Shown here: positions 22,640 to 34,588 of the stretch, piece by piece
Layout of the letters: every line of letters begins with the position of its first letter
Position numbering within the stretch: position 1 is the first letter of the stretch
NCBI GenBank assembly: GCA_011799875.1
Contig: CM022297.1
Location: 533,729,479-533,793,478 of the forward strand
DNA from: Thinopyrum elongatum
Taxonomy: Eukaryota > Streptophyta > Magnoliopsida > Poales > Poaceae
Direction: 5' to 3'
DNA length: 64,000 nucleotides
The notes under the pieces: generated by a model
The model's input: the letters and a program-made list of their open reading frames with translations, nothing else
Told to the model about the DNA's origin: nothing
The model's database searches: none
Program-made: the position numbers and the translations under genes

Positions 22640-24321
22640 CCTCTCTAGTTGGTGTAAGCATCACTGGAACGGTTTTCTGTGATGTGCTACTTTCCAATTC
22701 GAGAGAAGGTACAATTACCTCATCAAGTTCTACTTTTCTCCCACTCACTTCTTTCGAGAGAAACTCCTTCTCTAGAAAGGTTCCATTCTTGGCAACAAAG
22801 ATCTTGCCTTTGGATCTGTGGTAGAAGGTGTACCCAATTGTTTCCTTAGGATATCCTATGAAGACGCACTTCTCCGATTTGGGTTCGAGCTTATCCGGCT
22901 GAAGCCTTTTAACATAAGTGTCGCAACCCCAAACTTTAAGAAACGACAGTTTAGATTTCTTGCCAAACCACAGTTCATACGGTGTCGTCTCAACGGATTT
23001 AGACGGTGCCCTATTTAACGTGAATGCGGCTGTCTCTAATGCATAACCCCAAAACGATAGTGGTAAATCGGTAAGAGACATCATAGAACGCACCATATCT
23101 AATAAAGTACGGTTACGACGTTCGGACACACCATTACGCTGTGGTGTTCCAGGTGACGTGAGTTGTGAAAATATTCCACATTGTTTTAAATGAAGGCCAA
23201 ACTCGTAACTCAAATATTCACCTCCGCGATCAGATCGTAGAAACTTTATTTTCTTGTTACGATGATTCTCCACTTCACTCTGAAATTCTTTGAACTTTTC
23301 AAATGTTTCAGACTTGTGTTTCATTAAGTAGATATACCTATATCTACTAAAATCATCTGTGAAGGTCAGAAAATAACGATACCCGCTGCGTGCTTCAATA
23401 CTCATCGGACCGCATACATCGGTATGTATTATTTCCAACAAGTCATTAGCTCGCTCCATTGTTTCGGAGAACGGAGTTTTAGTCATCTTGCCCATGAGGC
23501 ATGGTTCGCAAGTATCAAATGATTCATAATCAAGTGATTTCAAAAGTCCATCTGCATGGAGTTTCTTCATGCGTTTTACACCTATATGACCTAAACGACA
23601 GTGCCACAAATATGTTGCACTATCATTATCAACTTTGCATCTTTTGACATCAATATTATGAATGTGTGTATCACTACTATCGAGATTCAACAAAAATAGA
23701 CCATTCATCAAGGGTGCATGACCATAAAAGATATTACTCATATAAATAGAACAACCGTTATTCTCTGATTTAAATGAATAACCGTCTCGCACTAAACAAG
23801 ATCCAGATATAATGTTCATGCTCAACGCGGGCACCAAATAACAATTATTCAGGTCTAAAACTAATCCTGAAGGTAGATGTAGAGGTAGCGTGCCGACGGC
23901 GATCACATCGACCTTGGAACCATTTCCGACGCGCATCGTCACCTCGTCCTTAGCCAATCTTTGTTTATTCCGCAGCTCCTGTTTTGAGTTACAAATATGA
24001 GCAACCGAACCAGTATCAAATACCCAGGCGCTGCTACGAGTATTAGTAAGGTACACATCAATAACATGTATATCAAATATACCTTTGTTCACGTTGCCAT
24101 CCTTCTTATCCGCCAAGTATTTGGGGCAGTTCCGCTTCTAGTGACCAGTTCCTTTGCAGTAGAATCACTCAGTTTCAGGCTTGGCTCCAGCTTTGGGATT
24201 CTTCCCGGGAGTGGCAACTTGCTTGCCATTCTTCTTGAAGTTCCCTTTCTTTTCCTTGGCCTTTTTCTTGAAACTAGTGGTCTTGTTAACCATCAACTCT
24301 TGATACTCCTTCTTGATTTCT
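22640..24321 (-). pseudogene. Angela-type copia gag end, protease and integrase
   Basis: A 493-codon minus-strand frame (24116-22635) contains the aspartic protease site (AWVFDTGSVAHICN), the GAG-pre-integrase region (LWHCRLGHIGVKRMKKLHAD) and an integrase with Asp (IIHTDVCGPM), Asp (FLRSDRGGEY) and Glu (TPQRNGVSERRNRTLLDM). Upstream, 24117-24321 holds the gag zinc-knuckle region (FYCKGTGH, KRNCPKYLADKKDG) with stops replacing the first knuckle Cys (TGA near 24170) and the Trp after GTGH (TAG near 24139). The 5' end is cut at 24321. Compared with the family, roughly 140 codons between integrase and RT are missing at the gypsy junction, so the gypsy insertion was accompanied or followed by a deletion. 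Confidence 0.9.
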
Positions 24322-25369
24322 ACCTCCACATGTCACGCGGTAACGCACCCCGTAAATGCGTTTTGTTTACATTCCTGCAGGCGTTTTCCTTTTTTGCCTT
24401 TTTTTTTGGATTTTGCTTGGTTTTTCCTAGGTTTTCATGGAATGCTTTTTTCTTCCCGTGAAGCACACTGTAGTCTCTGTCTATGTGTATGTAATAATTA
24501 TTCTCGAAACCACAGTTGTGCTTCCCAAAAAGCACATCTTCACCATAGTTGTGCTTCCCCAAAAGCACAATTGTGTTTCATGAAAAGTGACACAGACATT
24601 TTTGCTTTCAAAAAAGTGCAACTCACTGTTGTGTTTTCGAAAAAAGTGAAAAGCACAATTGTGCTTCCTTTTTTGGGGTTTCTGGTTCTTTTTTTTGGTT
24701 TCCATTTTTTCTGTTTCCGTTTATTATTCCTGTTTTTTTTGTCCTTTTTCTAGATTTTTTCATCCACATATATATTAATATGCGATCTAACTTCAAAGAC
24801 GCGACAAACGCAATGATGAAAACGGTTCGCGATTTGGACACACAGTTGAAAAACTAAAACAATTAAAAAATATGAATCTATAAAAATCACAAGACCGAGC
24901 TGGGAGTGACCTTTACAAGGGGTAACCTCTAATTATTGATCTCGCATATTTGCCTGAATACTAACAAGGTGATCAAGGCCACAAATGAACAATGGAGAAA
25001 GGACGGGTTTCGGAGAGCCCATTGATTAAATACTGTATTTTCTTTGCGCAAAAAATTTGATAGAATTTATACATAAAGAAATACGTGTATAGCATGTTTG
25101 AGAAAAGTTTCATAACAATATAGTTTCATGCATGGTGTTGACAAAAAAAAGGCAAATATGTACATGAAAATGGGCCAATTGTTTTTGTTGGGCCGGGGTT
25201 TTTTTGCGTAGCTTGCAAATCATAATATTTTTGAGTGGAAATTTACAGATCCGGTGTGTATATGTATAAGTTTTCACAGGATTTTTCTTGAAACTTCGAG
25301 GACCTAAAATTCACAGTGGAGCAAGGCCTATCGTATCATTAGGTTCTTCAGCGAATTGCTTGGAGAATT
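24322..25369. repeat. T-rich tract with AAGCACAATTGTGCTT-like repeats; no gene
   Basis: 24460-24670 holds several units related to AAGCACAATTGTGCTT, itself a near-palindrome, separated by short C/A/T tracts, then T-rich sequence to about 24760. The rest is AT-rich intergenic DNA leading to the 3' end of the LCAT-like pseudogene. No TIR pair or coding region recognised. Confidence 0.5.
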
Positions 25370-25845
25370 TCAGTCATAACTCGTGAGCAAATGTTGCTGC
25401 ATGACAATACCGTTGTGCGTAGCATTAGCAATGACGACGAACTTGTAACGCGCATTATTCTGATTTTGCTGCATACGCGGCTCTTTCTCAAATGCTAACT
25501 GGCTGGCCAAATTAATGGTGCCGTCTCCATCGCCGTACACGTTCTCTGGAGCCACGTCGAAGTCACCTTCCCAGAACACCAGCTGCTCTGGTGTTTCGAT
25601 GCCCGTGCCGATGATGTATGTCGTTGGCACCAATGGCCCCTCCACGTTCAGCATCGTCGGAAGCACCCGCTTCACAAAGGGCACGGTTTCTTTGGCGCTG
25701 AAACCGAGCGCCACAAGAAAATCTTCCATGCATGTCATACGCCGAGTAGTTCTTGCGTTGGGTTATAACAACGGGCTTGTCCCCGAAAGCCAGGGGAGAC
25801 GGCATGGCTAGAAGGGAACTGGCAAAAGATCTGCTTACCGCCCGC

Positions 25846-26599
25846 TGCCAAATTTGGTGTTTTGATCCTTTTGACAAAGTTTAGCGGGATCTAAACCCAT
25901 TCGAAAGTATTTCGGAATCTGACCATTTTTCTATTACCGAAGTGGATGACGGTAGGGTATAACTGTCTACCGCTAAGGTCCTAACAGTAGGACTTGACTA
26001 CGCCTTCAAGTCCATTTGACATAAAAAAATATCCTACCGTCAGGCCCTAGCGATAGGCTATGCATCCCTACCACCAGAAAGCATAGCGGTAGGCTGTGCA
26101 AACTATTGGTAGGGAGCACGCATGCATGCATGCACCGGTGAGCACACATGCATGTAGTTACTTTGGCAGTGTTCTTTTCTGCTCCTAATGGTAGTACTAC
26201 AGTAGCCACCAGCGCTGGTAGTGGCTGTATATATATGTAGTTAATTTGGCCGGTGAGCACGACAAAAATATACAGCCAACAGATTCCCTCTGGCTACCAG
26301 TAGTACCCATGCATGTAGTACTACAGTGAAAACCATGCCTAGCGCCAGGCTCTTCGGCGATAGGGTTGCACATCCTATCGCCGAGGTTTCCGACGGTAGG
26401 GTATTTTGCCACGCCAGCCTGCGCAAAACGGCCGTCAATGGCTTCCGTCAACCTATCACTTAGGGGTGCGGCAGTAGCTTGTGTAACCCTACCATCGGGT
26501 TGGGTGGCGATATCAAAAAGGGTCACATCTCGAAATACTTTCGAATGGGGTCAGACACAGCTAAACTTTGTCAAAAGGGTCAAAACATCAAATTTGGCC
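25846..26599. mobile_element. Long-TIR Mutator-like non-autonomous element in the LCAT-like gene
   Basis: The first ~85 bases (TGCCAAATTTGGTGTTTTGA...) return inverted at the other end. Flanking 9-mers ACCGCCCGC (25837-25845) and ACCGCCTGT (26600-26608) match at 7 of 9 positions, the target length of Mutator-like elements. LCAT coding sequence resumes immediately on both sides. The interior carries CTACCG/CGGTAG-type motifs and no transposase. Confidence 0.75.
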
Positions 26600-27062
26600 A
26601 CCGCCTGTAACTCCATTAATGGAACTGTACCGACTAGGAAAACAGACTGTCCAGCAGTGAGTTGGATGATGGTCGGCGTAAAGCCCGTGGAAACTGTTGG
26701 CGAGATGAGGAACATGTGCTTGATGCTTTTTCCTCCATGGCAACGTAGTCGAAGTGACGAAGTCGAGGGCGACCCTACCACCGAAGCTGTGACCGATGAG
26801 GATGACCAGCTTGTTCTGGTTCTTGTTGCTCGCGTGCTACACCAGCGCCTTGGCACGAGCGAAGTAGTCCAAGTACACCTGAGATGGCTGGCCAGGCGGC
26901 GGTGGTGCGTGCCGCATGTCGTAAGGAGCTCCGAAAAGGGTGCCTCTGTCACGATATCCCAACGCTTCTATCTCCTGGCGAAGGCTCACCAAGCAGAGCT
27001 TCTCGCGGTCGCTGGCCCAACATTTGGAATTTCAGTAATCAGTGCAACGATTAACACATATA

Positions 27063-27172
27063 CTCCTTCTGTTCGAAAATACTTGTCGAGAAATGTATGT
27101 ATCTAAACGTATTTTAGTTTGGTACATTTATTTTAATCCATTTATGCGACAAGTAATTCGGGATGAAGGGGG
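27063..27172. mobile_element. Stowaway MITE in the LCAT-like intron
   Basis: TA on both sides; inverted ends CTCCTTCTGTTCG.A.TACTTGTC and GACAAGTAATTCGGGATGAAGGGG; interior with ATGTATGTATCTAAACGTAT. Typical Triticeae Stowaway, 110 bp. Confidence 0.85.
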
Positions 27173-27782
27173 TATATAATTAACCAATGAATGCATGCAT
27201 GAATCAACTTACGGAACAATCTTTTTCTCGCTGAATCCGTAGCCCGTAGGCGGAGCCAAAGGCCCCCTTTGTTTGGGCTACAGATTCCTGAGAATCACTT
27301 TGCTCTGGATTCCTGAGAATCAGTTGTGGCTCTGGATTCCTGAGAATCAGAATCCGGCTGTTTGTTTACTCTGTTGTTTGTCAGCTTTAGGAGTTGTGGG
27401 TGTTGTGAAATGTCAGTAACGCCCTCGACTGCTGACTATGATGTTTATATGCAGATTAACCGCATGTTATCTGTTTTGACTCGATAAAGTGTGAATTAGC
27501 ATGAAAACACAATATATAGAATATATTTTTGTTGAAATGTCATGATGGTATGAATATATCATCCAAAATATGCATATGAAACATAACGTCCAAAAAAACA
27601 ATCAACAATCAACCCTCGTAGTCTTCCATACGAAATATATCATCCATATATGGACCAACCATCATAGCCTTACATACGTGCACATATCATCCAAAATATG
27701 CACTAACCATAGTCTTACATACGTACACATATCATCCAAAATATTCACCATTCATCAAAGTCTCATCAAGTAATATGTGAAA

Positions 27783-28820
27783 CTATACTTGATCCGCCGT
27801 CAATCCATCAGCAATCGCCTCACGAGTTGCTTTCATGGTTGCATCATCACCAACCACAATGTTCGATACATGTCCTGTGGTTAGGGGATGTAAATTCCCC
27901 GGCATGTAGTTCTCATCATGATCACATTTGTCAAACTCCAAGTCTCTCAAATTGCTTTCTCTAATGCAATTATGAAGTGCCATGCATGCAATGATGATTC
28001 GAGCTTGCTTCTCAGGAGAGTAACTTGGCATATTTTGTAAAATACGCCATTTCATCTTCAAGACACCAAATGAACGCTCAATAACATTGCGTAGAGATGA
28101 ATGTGCAAAGTTAAATGTTTCCTTGTTCCCATTTGGTGGGAGTCCTTGACGAAATTCTGGCACATGGTACTTTTGCCCTTTGTATGGAGCTAAATATCCA
28201 TCACAATTGGGATAACCCGAGTCAACAAGATAGTACCTCCCTGCATAAAGTAATATCCATCACAACAAGGGATCAACAAGGTAACTAAAACAATATTGTC
28301 ATGCACATGTAAATGAAGTGGATACCTATAGGTGGATGTGGAAACCTATCTGCATACTTCACCAAAGTATCTTTGAATATCCTTGTGTCATGTGCTGACC
28401 CTGGCCATCCCGCAACAATAGAAGTGAATCTCATGTCAAAGTCACACACTGCCATGATATTCTGTGTTGGGTATCCATGCCGACCAACATGATGTCAAAG
28501 TCACACACTGCCATGAATCTCATGTTTCTTGTTCCTTTCAAGCCATATGTGTGTACAAGTGTACGATGCAATCTATCAAAACAAGGCTTGTACATCCTGA
28601 ACATGTTATAGCAATCTTTTGGAGTACTCAAGTTTTCGGTAACCCACTGTTGTCCGGTCATAATAGTAACTCTTCTCTTCTTTTTCATGAGATACTTCTC
28701 ACTGTACATGATACCAACAAGTGCAGCCATCATGTATTTTCTTTTCCTTTGCCTCCTTGAGGTTGCCATAGCATCAGAATCAGTTTCGGACTCTTCACTA
28801 TGGCTGCCACTTGTGCTCAT
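27783..28820 (-). pseudogene. PIF/Harbinger DDE transposase with a 59-bp duplication
   Basis: The first part (28820-28328) encodes an acidic/basic N-terminus (SHSEESETDSD, SRRQRKRKYMMAALVGIMYS), the LHRTLVHTYGLKGTRNMRFM region and the first catalytic Asp in AVCDFD. After an intron (about 28327-28238, GTATCC...GCAG), YYLVDSGYPN supplies the second Asp and RNVIERSFGVLKMKWRILQN the Glu. A segment is duplicated with a 59-base offset (GTCAAAGTCACACACTGCCA at 28435 and 28494, plus strand), which shifts the frame right after the first Asp. All catalytic residues are readable, but this copy should not make full-length transposase. Confidence 0.85.
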
Positions 28821-29057
28821 CTACATAGCGACAGAAATATTAGGAACACATGCATGTCAGGATCAACATGAGCGATAACATAAACATGAAGGAAAATATA
28901 GTTCAACAAGTCTTAAATGATATAACATGAAGCGAAATATAGTTCAACAAGTCTCAAGTGACATAACATAAAGGGAAATATAGTTCAACAAGTCTCAAGC
29001 GACATAACATAAAGGAAGGGAATAATATATTCGTTATCACACGTCTAAAGTGTAATC

Positions 29058-29957
29058 CTAGCGCCTATTTCGATCTTCATGCATCCTCCTAAGCCAATTC
29101 TTCTTCGCTTCGCTAGTCTTCATACTGTTAAAGAAACAACGATTTTCAAACTTTGCAAACAACTTGGTTGCTATGAAGTACTCATCACTTTCTTCATCTG
29201 CTCCACATGCGACAACGTCTTCCATTATCTTCTCAAGTTCAATAGCAACACTATTCTTATGTGAGTTCATTGCCGCATCTTCACTAATCAAGTGGTCAAC
29301 CATGCGCTTGAAGTCCCTTTGAACAGGATTCTTTTTACTAGAGCTACCATCTATCTTCACTTGCCCTTTCTTTGCCTTCTTGGCTTGGGTAGGATGTAGT
29401 TCTTCCTCCTCTGTTTCATCCTCTTCAAGATCAAGCACTTCATGCTCACAACCTGGCATCATAGAACTTTCTCCAGTAACATTGATATTCTCATACATGA
29501 AACTCATTTGCTCCAAAATTTTTGGACCACATTTACGAAACTGCAAGAAGTCCTTGTTCTCCTGAATAAATAAACCGTTCGACACATGTAAACAAACAAT
29601 TCTAGTGAAATATTAGGTACATAACTATTTGATCTTATGAATATGACTTACTTCACCGGCTTTTTTCCACCATTCATCATCAGCTATCACTGTGTTTGTT
29701 TCATCATTCCAACCTAGGCCAGTTGCTGTGTTCTTAAGAATCAACCAGTCCCTATACAAAGTCCTCAAACTGCCCCATTTATTTTTGAACTGCAACCTAC
29801 TGTAAAGTTTTCCGGTCTGCTGTAAGAAACCAACTTCTACATTCTTGTACCCAGCCGGGTTCAAGAATTTTTTAGGCCTATTCCCCTTTAGCTTCTCAAT
29901 GGCAGCGAGTTTACAAAAAATGGTGGTCATTTCTGAACTCCAATTGGCTTTCGACAT
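29058..29957 (-). CDS. Harbinger ORF1, Myb/SANT-like DNA-binding protein
   Basis: Two exons: 29957-29652, ending at a GTAAGT donor, and 29561-29058, starting after TTTATTCAG. Together they make a 269-residue open frame. The N-terminal ~100 residues (MSKANWSSEMTTIFCKLAAI, LQFKNKWGSLRTLYRDWLIL, DDEWWKKAGE) form the Trp-rich Myb/SANT-like domain that plant Harbingers use to bind DNA and assist the transposase. The C-terminal half has an acidic stretch (DLEEDETEEEE), a basic Lys-rich patch (AKKAKKGQVK) and ends in a family-typical WLRRMHEDRNRR. It looks intact, unlike the adjoining transposase. Start chosen as the first Met before the SANT-like domain. Confidence 0.75.
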
Positions 29958-31060
29958 CTATAAATATTCAGCATGCAAATAATGTTAACAAGATGCATAT
30001 TCTCTCCGTTGGAACAATCGTACGGCACAACACAGGCATGCCCAGGAAATAAACGGCATGAAGCAGCGAACGCATTGGGGATGGATTTCTTTACCTTGTC
30101 CTGATGGGGATGGGCAGCGGTGTAGCAGGAGCTTCGAAGGGGCAGTCGAGATGGCGCGGCTAGATGCGCGGGGGGGGGGGGGGGGGGTGGGGGTGGAGGG
30201 GGGTCGGGGGGGCGACGGGGCGGGCGCAGTTGGATCGGTGGGCGAGCGCATCTGAGGAGGCTTAGGGCGGGGGTGGTGGGCCTGGCACTGCGGGTTTTTG
30301 TGTTTGTTGCTTTCTCTGCCTATCCTTGTGTCACGTCTATGTGTCCCCCGTATCCCCCCTCATCTCCACCTTCCTTTTTTTCTCCATGGTTCCTTCTATT
30401 TCTTCTTCGTGCGGCGACGGAAACCTAGAGAAAGCCTCGCGTGTGTTTCTGCCTCTGTTCCAGAACGAACGAGAGCCTCTGTTTCGATGGAGAGGTTGGG
30501 TTTGGGCTGCGGTGGCATATCCACCGTAATAACGGTGAGAAGAATGCCCATATTTGGAAGGGGGTAAGTGGCAGCTCGGGAATCAGCGAAATCGCTAATT
30601 CCGGCTGCGAATAGTGCATTTTTAGGAATCGATTCTGCATAGCTATGATACGAATCTGTTGTTTGTTTCAGAATCTGATTCTGGAGGAGCTAGAATCTGG
30701 GAATCATAAGCTAAAGCCCAAACAAAGGCCACCAAAGTTGGGCACGCGCGTCTCGACGCCGGGCAGATTCCGGTAGTCGTTGAGGCCCGGGTGGTAAACG
30801 AGGCTCGCCTGCTCTTTGAAGCACGCCACGTAGTCGTGGTGGACCAGGTCCCAGGTGTTGTGATACAAGGGGAACCAGGCCTTCCCCATGAGCGCGCCGC
30901 AACGCGGCAGCGACGGCCTGTAGGCCTCCATCAACCAGGCCTCCAGGTCGGGGCAGCTAAAGCCGGGTGGTAGATGTTGAGGCGTTGGCTCGCCGTGAAG
31001 TAATCGCGGAGGGGAGGAGGGAGGAGCAACAGCGCGAGATGTAGCATCCGGAGAAGTCAT

Positions 31061-31960
31061 GTCTTCATGTTGACTACCTGCAGACTGCTACCGCCTACAA
31101 CAGACCAAGGGGGTCGTACGTCTTTCATCTTCACGCTTATATTCATACAAGCAAATGGGCTTGTGCGCTGCAACGGGAGAAAAAAAAATCATAATCTTCA
31201 ATGGTCATGATCACATTTTGCTGCATCACCGAGATACACTATCGCTCTCAATTTTGTGAAATCATGAACATTTTTTTTTTAAACTCGTGAACATATTTGT
31301 GATCGTGAACATTTTTCAAATTCATGAACACTTTTACAAATTTTCGAACTTTTCACAAATCAAGAACATTTTTTGAATTCATGAACATTTTATACTATTT
31401 GCACACATTTTTTTTTAAATATGAATATTTTTTTAACAATTTTTCATCATTCGGCGGACATTTCTAGAATTTACAAACATTGTTTTGAAAATTGGTGGAA
31501 CAATTTTTGAAATTCACAAACTTTTTTCTTGATTTAACGAACATTTTTTGAAACTCATGATCATTTTTTGAATCAGCGAATATTTAATGAATGAATAAAC
31601 TATCTTGTAAGTCACGAACAGTTTTTAAATATTTAAGATATTTTTCCATTCATGAATATTTTCTGAATTTGTGAAATTTTGTTCAATTTGATTAACATTG
31701 TTTAATACATGAAATTTTTAAAAAATCATGAACATTTTTTGATTTCTCAAACATTTGTTTTCAAAATTCCAAACATTTTTGAAAAAAAAATATATTTTGA
31801 TGAAATCACGAACATTTTTTGAATCCACAAACATTTTATGATTTATTAAATTTATTTCGAAATTCTCATTTTTTTTAATTTTTTGCAACTTTTTTAAAGT
31901 CCCAAATTATTTAAAGTAGAAAAAAACGAAAACAGAAAGCAAAAGGAAAAATAGAAAAAC
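31061..31960. repeat. AT-rich degenerate repeat of GAACATTTTTTGAA-like units; no gene
   Basis: From about 31260 to 31930 the sequence is built from irregular ~20-bp units of the type (A/T)TCATGAACATTTTTTGAA in both minor variants and partial forms. This is seen in many Triticeae intergenic regions. 31061-31200 is the upstream flank of the LCAT-like pseudogene; no promoter elements could be assigned with confidence. Confidence 0.6.
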
Positions 31961-32517
31961 AAAATTTAAAAACAGGCCATCCGGACAAGGGCCGGCCCAA
32001 ACGGGTGCGCTGGTCTTCTCCCAATGCGCAGAGCGCAGTATAGGAGGTCCCTACTGCATGAGCCGGTTTAGGCAGGGGACTCACCTGTGTGAAACATTTT
32101 TTTTTATCACTAATAAGTGGGAGTGGTGGGTAACTTTACAACTTTAGGGGCAATTAACATGACGTACTGCAAGAAACAATAGCCTCTTATTGTTAGGTAT
32201 AGATATAGTAGTTGCTACAAAACCAATTAGCATAGGTATGTCTCTCACAAGTCGCAGAGAAAACATGGATAATGCTGGGCTAATCGGAAAGCACCAGCTC
32301 CTATAATGTCGGTACTACAGTACTCATCGATGTACCCTCGCTCCCTACCGTACCTTCGGCGTCGCTACTCTAAATTGCGTCGGATACCTCATCACTGTCC
32401 AAAATGGGTGATACCACTATTCATACATGGATGTACGAGGGGACTCCACTGACAACATCAGTGGATGACTTTTCTCGTGGAATCCTACCAACGTTGCAAA
32501 AGAACACTGCTCTCAAA
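31961..32517. other. No gene seen
   Basis: Begins GGCCATCCGGACAAGGGCCG, which looks like the conserved flank that often accompanies the preceding repeat. No coding region. Confidence 0.4.
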
Positions 32518-32604
32518 CTCACCCGATCCATATTACTAGTAATTATCACTCACTTAGTATAAAGTTGTATAAAATCAACGAAAACTAATACGGATCGGAG
32601 GAAG
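32518..32604. mobile_element. Stowaway MITE (short)
   Basis: Inverted ends CTCACCCGATCCATATTAC and AATACGGATCGGAGGAAG with TA on the right side. Size 87 bp. The left TIR is worn. Confidence 0.65.
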
Positions 32605-33679
32605 TAAATCCATTCCATTTTCTATCGGAAGGCCACGTCACGGGTGACGTTGTAGATCGGTCGGAGCTATGCATGTCGCTAGCCACCCACTGCTGCTGAT
32701 GAATGTGTGTGCGTACCTAATACTCCGGCATGACAAATGAGCTGGGACCCTCGCAGGAAAGAGATTCAGAGACAGTTAGAAAAAAACGTGGGTGGTTTGC
32801 AAAAGATATTTTGTGGCAACAGGTGCGCACGATCATTGTCCAAAAAAAAAGCAGGTGCACACGATAGCCACATATACGGTCAGGAAATGCACACATATAA
32901 CTGGATAACTGCTCGCGCATTGCCACAGAAATCTTGTTAGAATAATTGCGTAAATAGTTGCTATCAAATATAATGAAAAACAAATGTAAATGTAAGATTA
33001 TAGAACAACAAAAACATATGAATTGTCTAAAAAGAGAAAACTAATTTTAAATTACAATTAAACGAATATAACAAAAAAAGTGAAGGATGAACTACGATAT
33101 GTTGCAGTTGCCCAAAACATATAATAAAAAAAGATAACTTACCTCTAACATTCATGAATTGACGAGTGACTAAACTAATGCAAAAAATTGTAAGTGGAGA
33201 CTTAAATGCATAACTTACTTATGTAGCATTGTTGTATGGCTAGAAGCAATTAATGATGCTAATTAACATGCATGGCGTGATGACATGGCACCGTTTGAAT
33301 GCATAGACAAATAAAAAAAAGTTACAACTTATAATTTAAATGCATGGCTTGCTTATGAGGCATGCATGGTTGCATACTTAGAAAAAACAAATATTTACAC
33401 CGAAACTATTTAGGAATAAAGAATGCATAGGATAGATTTTCTGTGGGTTTTCCTTTATTGGGTGAGATGGGAGCATGGATTTATTAATATGTACACAAAA
33501 GCAACATCATAAATGGTTTTATATGTAGTGGAGTTTGCATTTTACCACGTACGTGGAGTTTGCATTTTACCACGTACTCCGTTTTATTTGGGCTATAGAA
33601 AAAGAAAGTCAAGTAGCTATTGTATCTATATGAAGTAATATCACCAGGAGTCATAGGAGTTGGGTCGTATGTTCAGTTT
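32605..33679. other. No gene; AT-rich with one 25-bp tandem duplication
   Basis: AT-rich intergenic DNA. The unit GTGGAGTTTGCATTTTACCA(CGTAC) occurs twice in a row at about 33529-33580. Nothing else recognised. Confidence 0.45.
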
Positions 33680-34588
33680 GGTCCCGTCCACCACCCAAGC
33701 TCCCGTCCGGCGGTCTCCGACCGTCTCCGGCATGGCGGGCAGCGAATCCGAGTCCTTCACCTCCAGATCCGTGGACTCCGAGCTTATCCCACGTGGCCCC
33801 AAGGAGGAGATGGCCGCCCGGCTTGCGCTCCGCCGCTCCCCGGGGGAGGCCCGTGCCCGGCAGCGCTTGGACTCCTTCCTTCGGGATTCCATTGCGTCCG
33901 CCCAAATGGCGCATGGATCCGGCGTTAGGTGTGCCATGGCTGCCTCGCCGGAGGCGGTGCGGTCCGTCTGGCGTCCGAACGCGGTGGCAGACGCGCAACC
34001 CATCCATTGGCGCGCCGAGCATCGGGACTCACCATGAGCTTCGTCCGACGAGAACATGGCACGGCTTGCCCGTCGTGCGAGGCGGCGGAAGCCCTCGCGT
34101 CGGCGGATGTCGGCGAGGCGGAGTCACATTCTCCGGCGGCTCGTATTGTGCAGCACTCCGGGTGCCGCAAATGCGTCGTGGTGGATGTCGCCGGCTCGTC
34201 CCAAGACGGATCCATCATAGATCTGATGTCGACCAGCACCGTTCGGGTTCCGGGGCTCCGACGAGGAAGCGTAGTGCATGGGAGACGTCGGCGCCTTGAG
34301 TCCCGCAAGCCGGCTCGTGTTCCATGCCGTACTCTACCTTGCCGGCGACCGGACCAACACTCTGAGGGGTGCCGCCGGCCACCGGACATGGGCACGACAG
34401 AGCCGGATGAAGCTCCGCTCAAAGATCGCTGCGTTGCGTGTAATAATATGGATTTGAGGTTTCTAATCTGAGGTATCCAGATGTGGAATGCATTTTTGAG
34501 GCATGACCGGTCACTGTCCGCGGATGCGCCCGGGCGCGTCTGCGGGCATTTGAGGTGTCAGATTTGCCCATCACAGCTGAAGATGCTC
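33680..34588 (+). mobile_element. Repeat family A, copy A3
   Basis: Contains the longest conserved form of the family A frame (MAGSESESF, VDSELIPRGPKEEMAARLAL, DSFLRDSIASAQMAH, AVRSVWRPNAVADAQP; 33732-34010) and ends CAGCTGAAGATGCTC, the inverted counterpart of GAGCATCTACA.CC seen at other copies. The left terminus is not recognisable and the copy may be truncated there. Function of the encoded peptide is unknown. Confidence 0.6.

Larger units (their letters stand above)
27261..30731 (-). mobile_element. PIF/Harbinger transposon, near complete, in LCAT-like exon 1
   Basis: Ends are inverted repeats around CCTTTGTTTGGGCT (left GGCCCCCTTTGTTTGGGCT, right the complement of GGCCTTTGTTTGGGCT). 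CCAAA is repeated at both junctions (27256-27260 and 30732-30736), longer than the usual 3-bp target duplication. It carries the two genes of autonomous Harbingers, a Myb/SANT-like ORF1 and a DDE transposase, both on the minus strand. Non-coding parts hold short tandem repeats (27640-27750, 28876-29010) and a G-run (30168-30188). The subterminal sequence ATTCCTGAGAATC is repeated near the left end. Confidence 0.85.
25370..31060 (-). pseudogene. LCAT-like (lecithin-cholesterol acyltransferase family) gene, disrupted by two transposons
   Basis: Exon 1 (31060-30737, resuming 27255-27205) encodes PGFSCPDLEAWLMEAYRPSL, RCGALMGKAWFPLYHNTWDL and YRNLPGVETRVPNFG...SAYG, ending at a GTAAGT donor. Exon 2 (from ~27020) encodes LRQEIEALGYRDRGTLFGAP, the nucleophile motif LVILIGHSFGG, and after 25845 SSLLAMPSPLAFGDKPVVIT, FWEGDFDVAPENVYGDGDGT (acid Asp region) and NATHNG (His region). 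This is the order of plant LCAT-like lipases/acyltransferases. Damage: a Harbinger element in exon 1, a Mutator-like element in exon 2, a 7-bp tandem duplication near 27235, an in-frame TAG near 26845, a frameshift near 26735, and a 4-bp CATG duplication near 25733. It cannot make the enzyme. Confidence 0.9.

Noticed and set aside
26366..27106. A 246-codon plus-strand frame
   Set aside because: It is antisense to LCAT-like exon 2 and crosses the Mutator-like element boundary, so it is not a real gene.
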